A DNA stretch of 35,215 nt from Actinomycetes bacterium (GTDB lineage Bacteria; Actinomycetota; Actinomycetes; Actinomycetales; Dermatophilaceae), in the NCBI GenBank assembly GCA_029552065.1, contig JAKPEG010000098.1, positions 1-35,215 of the forward strand. The letters are read 5' to 3'. The first letter of the stretch is position 1. The number at the start of each line of letters is the position of its first letter. Shown here piece by piece: positions 33,309-35,215 of the stretch. A program made the translations under genes and the position numbers. Below the pieces are notes generated by a model that had not been told where the DNA came from, did not search any database, and saw nothing but the letters and a program-made list of their open reading frames with translations.

Positions 33309-34078
33309 GGCGGACGGCGGCGGGAGGCGAGGCCCCCGCTCGACCGGCGGACGAGCGGGCGCGGCAACACCGAGAGCGCGCCGACGAGCACCTTGTATGC
33401 CGCCCCCGGCACCGACACCACGCGCCCGCGGTCGAGGTCGGCGAGGGCTGTCCGGACGACGTCGTCGGCGTCGAGCCACAACGGCTCGGGCAAGCGGGAC
33501 ATGTCCATGGATGCCCGGGCATGGAATTCGGTGTGGGTGAAACCGGGGCAGAGGGCCAGCACGCGGACGCCGGTGCCGGCGAGCTCGTTGGCCAGCCCCT
33601 CGGAGAAGACGGTCACCCAGGCCTTGGCCGCCGAATATGAGCCCATCGCAACGAAACTCGCAACCGAGGATACGTTGACGATCGATCCGCTCCCCCGCTC
33701 GCGCATGGCTCGGGCAGCCGCGTGGGAGAGCACGAGCACGGCCCGGCACAGGACGTCGAAGGCCTGCTCCTCCACCTCGACCTCGTTGGCGAGGAAGCCC
33801 GCCTTCAACCCGTAGCCGGCATTGTTCACGAGCACGTCGACCGGCCGGGCGGGGTCGGCGAGCCGATCGGCCACCGTCTGCACCTGGTCACGCTGGGACA
33901 GATCGGCGCGCAGGACCTCTGCGCGCACGGCATACGTCGCGGTGAGTTCGGCCGCGACGGCGGACAGGCGCTCATCGTCGCGAGCCACGAGCACGAGGTC
34001 GTGCCCGCGCTCGGCGAGCCGGTGGGCGAAACGCAGGCCGATGCCGGCTGTGGCGCCGGTGACGAGTGCGGTGGGCAT
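33302..34078 (-). CDS. Short-chain dehydrogenase/reductase
   Basis: A 258-residue classical SDR: cofactor motif TGATAGIG (residues 7-14), VNNAGYG, the catalytic serine in NVSSVASF, the tyrosine and lysine in YSAAKAW, and a PGFTHTEF segment. Arginines after strand 2 (LVARDDERL) favour NADPH. The C-terminal 30 residues are basic. A stand-alone gene, substrate unknown. Confidence 0.93.
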   Translation of the reverse strand: MPTALVTGATAGIGLRFAHRLAERGHDLVLVARDDERLSAVAAELTATYAVRAEVLRADLSQRDQVQTVADRLADPARPVDVLVNNAGYGLKAGFLANEVEVEEQAFDVLCRAVLVLSHAAARAMRERGSGSIVNVSSVASFVAMGSYSAAKAWVTVFSEGLANELAGTGVRVLALCPGFTHTEFHARASMDMSRLPEPLWLDADDVVRTALADLDRGRVVSVPGAAYKVLVGALSVLPRPLVRRSSGGLASRRRPPA

Positions 34079-34162
34079 GTCGGTCAGCCTAGGGTCGGGT
34101 GCTCGACACCTCAGGCGGCTCTCTTGATCCCCGCCACACGTTTCTCGGTACGACCTCGCCGG

Positions 34163-34208
34163 GTGGCGGCGGCTCCGAGCCGGGAAGACCGTTCGGAGCC
34201 ACCGCCAC
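34163..34208 (-). terminator. Hairpin after the LPXTG protein gene
   Basis: 16-bp arms with one mismatch (GTGGCGGCGGCTCCGA and TCGGAGCCACCGCCAC) around a 14-base loop, 11 bp downstream of the stop. Confidence 0.75.
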
Positions 34209-34219
34209 CGAGATCGGCG

Positions 34220-35215
34220 TCAGGCCGCGTGCCGGGGCCGCGGACGACGCGTGAGAACCAGCAACCCACCACCGAGGATGAGCATGGCCAGCCCCGCGAG
34301 AACAGTGACAACGACGTCTGTGCCTGTCCGCGGCAGAGACGGCGAGGTCACCTCCAGCTCGGCCTGAGAGTCGTTGTCCGTCGGCGTCTCGCCTGTGTCG
34401 ACGCTCGTCGACTGAGGCACTGCGAGAAGGTTCGTCTCCGGAGTGTCGCCCTCGACGGGGGTCACGTAGGCGACATTCCGCATGCTCCCACCGCCCGCGG
34501 CGGTGATCTTCGCCGTCACCAGGATCGGGTTCCCGTCCGCTCCGGCAACCAGAGGGACCGAAGACACACAGGTCGCAGTGTCCACCGAGCAGGTGTAGCC
34601 GGTGCCTGACATGTCGATCAGCAGGAGCTGAGTCGGCAGCAGATCGGTCACCGACCACCCTGTGAGGGCGTCGACCGGACCGTCGTTGTGCGGGGTGAGG
34701 GTGAAGGTCACCGAGTCGCCCAAGGCGAAGGGACCCGAGCTGGTGAGCTTCTTGGCCAGGGTGAGGTTGATCTTGACCAAGCCCGCGTCGATCGACGGGT
34801 TGTCCGGCGCCCTGCCGGAGTTACTTCCCGAAGCCGGGGCAGTGAAGCTCACCTTGCCGGTGGTCACATCGGCGTCCGAGTCGATCCCATCGGACGTCTC
34901 GCCATCGCCCGCATCCGTCGTGGTGAAGGACGCGTCTGCCGGCCGGACGAACTCGAGCACGTATTCCCTTTCCGGCGTGAGGTTGCGGAACGAGTAGAAC
35001 CCCTTCTCGTCCGTCACGACCGTCCCGATAAGGGTGCCCTCGGCGTCGTAGAGGTTGACAGTCACGCCCGACACCGGGGCCTCACCGGCGGACTGCAGCC
35101 CGTCGCGGTTGGTGTCCCCCTGTGCGTCAGGCTTGGGTGAGACAGGTCGGGTGATGTCCTTCCCGTGCACGGGGCGGTGATTGGTGGAGCGACGATGACG
35201 ATGACGACGGCGGAT
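34220..35215 (-). CDS. LPXTG-anchored surface protein, C-terminal part (cut by window edge)
   Basis: The frame stays open to the right edge, so the start is outside the window. From the N-terminal side it shows an SdrD B-like segment (DTNRDGLQSAGEAPVSGVTVNLYDAEG, GFYSFRNLTPEREYVLEF) and a DUF11-like repeat (LTLAKKLTSSGPFALGDSVTFTLTPHNDGP). Then come the sortase motif LPRTG, a membrane span and a basic tail (RRPRPRHAA). A sortase would link it to peptidoglycan; none is in the window. It contains no copy of the GTATGCCG word. Confidence 0.88.
   Translation of the reverse strand: MRRRHRHRRSTNHRPVHGKDITRPVSPKPDAQGDTNRDGLQSAGEAPVSGVTVNLYDAEGTLIGTVVTDEKGFYSFRNLTPEREYVLEFVRPADASFTTTDAGDGETSDGIDSDADVTTGKVSFTAPASGSNSGRAPDNPSIDAGLVKINLTLAKKLTSSGPFALGDSVTFTLTPHNDGPVDALTGWSVTDLLPTQLLLIDMSGTGYTCSVDTATCVSSVPLVAGADGNPILVTAKITAAGGGSMRNVAYVTPVEGDTPETNLLAVPQSTSVDTGETPTDNDSQAELEVTSPSLPRTGTDVVVTVLAGLAMLILGGGLLVLTRRPRPRHAA

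Noticed and set aside
1..35215. tRNA, rRNA, CRISPR arrays, insertion sequences or prophage genes
   Set aside because: No T-loop/anticodon patterns, regular spacer-repeat units, transposases or phage proteins were seen in the gaps or frames.

Overview
This window of about 35 kb comes from a high-GC actinobacterium, most likely of the order Micrococcales and possibly the family Intrasporangiaceae. That placement is inferred from GC-rich third codon positions, GTG and TTG starts, the pairing of a DUF3151 gene with class II aldolase, and the protein families present. I see no rRNA, tRNA, insertion sequence, prophage or CRISPR array. It reads as a chromosomal segment with core metabolic genes and a more accessory right end.

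Layout. Positions 1-486 are a regulatory region. It leads into a four-gene operon (487-5706) resembling part of an inositol or cyclitol catabolic cluster: a TIM-barrel isomerase, a transaldolase, an IolD-type ThDP enzyme and a Gfo/Idh/MocA dehydrogenase. The purine genes purD-purC (minus) and purA (minus) flank a HelD-type helicase (plus). Next come a DUF4386 membrane protein divergent from a TetR regulator with two clear operators, a DUF169 and a SIMPL protein, and a molybdate operon (HTH/TOBE regulator, modA, modB, modC). Minus-strand DUF3151 and fba follow, then a membrane protein divergent from a PadR regulator, and a three-gene minus cassette (small ORF, YciI-like protein, ECF sigma factor whose 5' end looks frameshifted). 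After that are an uncharacterised conserved gene, a stand-alone TOPRIM protein, a MazEF-type toxin-antitoxin pair, an MFS exporter coupled to a TrmH/SpoU methyltransferase, a DedA protein, two coupled NAD(P)-binding oxidoreductases, lemA, pyrE, a secreted CAP/DUF4214 protein, a small lipoprotein, a short-chain dehydrogenase, and the C-terminal part of an LPXTG surface protein that runs off the right edge.

The most unusual feature is not a gene. The octamer GTATGCCG/CGGCATAC occurs about 53 times by my manual count, against roughly 1.3 expected at 70% GC. It is found on both strands in near-equal numbers and in every reading frame, and it forces rare codons such as ATA. Several copies sit as inverted pairs with perfect arms of 9-12 bp. 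The pattern resembles the DNA uptake sequences of Neisseria and Pasteurellaceae, or another genome-wide recognition word. It thins out over the last 7 kb, where the surface-protein genes lie.
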